NCBI GenBank assembly: GCA_022508635.1
Contig: JAFLUV010000080.1
Coordinates: forward strand, 1,768 to 10,510
DNA length: 8,743 nucleotides
Reading direction: 5' to 3'
Source of the DNA: Prevotellaceae bacterium
GTDB lineage: Bacteria; Bacteroidota; Bacteroidia; Bacteroidales; Bacteroidaceae
Position numbers and translations under genes: made by a program. Positions 7,574 to 8,743 of this stretch are shown piece after piece. Under the pieces are notes generated by a model. It saw only the letters and a list, made by a program, of their open reading frames with translations, was not told the origin of the DNA and did not search any database. Position 1 is the first letter of the stretch; every line of letters starts with the position of its first letter.

Positions 7574-8743
7574 ATGAAGAAAACTCTTAGTTTGATGGCA
7601 ATCTTTGTTGCTGTAAGCAACGCTTTTGCCGGAGGTCTTTTGACCAACACCAACCAGAATGCTGCCTTTGTGCGTAACTTTGCCCAGGAAGGTAAAATTG
7701 ATTTGACAAGTATCTATGCCAATCCTGCAGGCGGTGCATTTCTCTCAAATGGCTGGCATCTGAGTCTTAACAGCCAGACAGCTTTTCAGGAGCGTAATAT
7801 CGAAACGACATTCCCGCTCTTCGTTACCAATGCTGATGACCCGAACCGTACGCACAGGTTTGAAGGTAAGGCAAAGGCACCAGTAATTCCATCCTTTACT
7901 GTTTCCTACAATCGTGACAAGTGGAGTGTATCGGCTCACTTCGCTATCGGCGGTGGTGGCGGCAAGTGTGAGTTCGACAAGGGACTCGGTTCTTTCGAGG
8001 CTACCTATGCAGGAATGCTTGCACAGAAGGTGCCTGCCGTGTTGCCTGGTCTGCTGACTCAGGGCTTCATGCAAGCAGGGATGGATGCAGCAACCGCATC
8101 GGCTATTGCCGGAACAGGCCAGTATACGGGCTATGCGATGAACAGCTTCATGAAGGGACGTTCCTATCATTTCGGCCTTCAGCTCGGTGCAACCTATAAG
8201 TTTGCAGAGAATATAGCTGGCTTCCTTGGTGTCCGTGGCGTCTACGCCACCTGCAACTACAACGGTGCCGTCAGTCCTTCCATCCGATATACCTATGACA
8301 TCCCCAACGCTGGCACTATGGCGGGTTCTGCCGACCTCGGCAATTATGGCATTGCCCTCAATTGCGACCAGACAGGCTTCGGTGCAACGCTCATTCTTGG
8401 TGCCGACTGGAAGATAGATAACCACTGGAATGTTTCTGCCAAGTACGAGGCTCCCACACGTCTGAATCTCAAGAACAAGAGCGAAATAGCCATTGAAAGC
8501 GATGAAGTCAAGGCAGCTGCTTCTAGCGTTCTTGGCCAGTTTGAGGATGGTGAGCATGTTCGCGAGGACATTCCTGCCATACTTGCATTGGGCGTGCAGT
8601 ATTCTCCCATTGAGCAGCTTCGCCTCAGTGCCGGCTACCATCAGTTCTTTGACAAGGTATCAACTAAATATCTTGACAAGCAGAAGTTCATCGACCACAA
8701 CACCCATGAGTTCCTCATCGGTGCTGAGTACGATGCTTGCAAG
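7574..8743 (+). CDS. FadL/OmpP1/TodX-family outer-membrane transport protein (partial, 3' end outside window)
   Basis: The first 390 residues of an outer-membrane beta-barrel, open to the window edge. Residues 1-19 (MKKTLSLMAIF to NAFA) are a Sec signal peptide with cleavage after AFA. The mature start GGLLTNTNQNAAFVRNFAQEG followed by IDLTSIYANPAGGAFL (42-57) matches the N-terminal hatch of the FadL/OmpP1 family, whose conserved NPAG is at 50-53. Alternating-residue strands follow (FTVSYNRDKWSVSAHFAIGGG, SYHFGLQLGATYKFAENIAGFLGVR, GFGATLILGADWKIDNHWNVSAKYE). EDIPAILALGVQYSP (331-345) resembles a conserved later strand of the family. Members form monomeric channels that bring hydrophobic compounds such as long-chain fatty acids or aromatics across the outer membrane; the substrate here is unknown. 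Residues about 140-195 are an Ala/Gly/Met-rich insert, perhaps an extracellular loop. There is no Shine-Dalgarno site; the ATG at 7574 gives the signal peptide. Confidence 0.88.
   Translation, partial: MKKTLSLMAIFVAVSNAFAGGLLTNTNQNAAFVRNFAQEGKIDLTSIYANPAGGAFLSNGWHLSLNSQTAFQERNIETTFPLFVTNADDPNRTHRFEGKAKAPVIPSFTVSYNRDKWSVSAHFAIGGGGGKCEFDKGLGSFEATYAGMLAQKVPAVLPGLLTQGFMQAGMDAATASAIAGTGQYTGYAMNSFMKGRSYHFGLQLGATYKFAENIAGFLGVRGVYATCNYNGAVSPSIRYTYDIPNAGTMAGSADLGNYGIALNCDQTGFGATLILGADWKIDNHWNVSAKYEAPTRLNLKNKSEIAIESDEVKAAASSVLGQFEDGEHVREDIPAILALGVQYSPIEQLRLSAGYHQFFDKVSTKYLDKQKFIDHNTHEFLIGAEYDACK

Noticed and set aside
7745..8641. 298-codon minus-strand open frame near the right edge
   Set aside because: It is antisense to the FadL-family gene, which has a signal peptide, a strong promoter and beta-barrel family motifs in one open frame from 7574 to the edge.

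Overview
This is chromosomal DNA from a member of the Bacteroidota, most likely Bacteroidales and probably Prevotella-like. The lineage call rests on three things. At least two promoters (probably four) have the Bacteroidota -33 TTG / -7 TAnnTTTG architecture. Recognisable Shine-Dalgarno sequences are weak or missing before most genes. The MetH, SmpB, NhaD-type and DbpA-like proteins all have the form expected for that phylum. No species is claimed. No tRNA, rRNA, CRISPR array, insertion sequence or prophage gene was seen.

Left half (about 57-3883, minus strand): a likely three-gene transcription unit, read right to left. It starts at a strong promoter (3853-3883) and runs DUF4375/DMP19-like protein, smpB (the tmRNA-binding partner in ribosome rescue), then metH (B12-dependent methionine synthase). 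smpB and metH are separated by one base. This MetH ends just after its cobalamin domain and has no S-adenosylmethionine reactivation domain. Bases 1-56, downstream of metH, hold no gene that can be called.

Middle (3984-4644): a small secreted protein of unknown function on the minus strand, with a hairpin around its stop codon. Its -7 box lies so close to the ATG that the mRNA should be nearly leaderless. A 147-bp divergent intergenic region separates it from the rightward genes and carries one -7 box for each direction.

Right half (4644-8743, plus strand): an NhaD-type Na+/H+ antiporter is followed after 93 bp by a DbpA-like RNA helicase with variant motifs (DEFD in motif II, HRNGRTAR in motif VI). 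An intrinsic terminator comes next, then a textbook promoter whose -33/-7 spacer holds a perfect 7-bp inverted repeat, a possible operator. This promoter drives a FadL/OmpP1/TodX-family outer-membrane channel that runs off the right edge.

Overall the window is ordinary housekeeping chromosome: translation quality control, methionine synthesis, ion homeostasis, RNA remodelling and outer-membrane uptake. No evidence for a novel multi-gene system was found. The items most worth a second look are the truncated MetH, the palindrome in the fadL-family promoter, the near-leaderless secreted gene and the variant helicase motifs.
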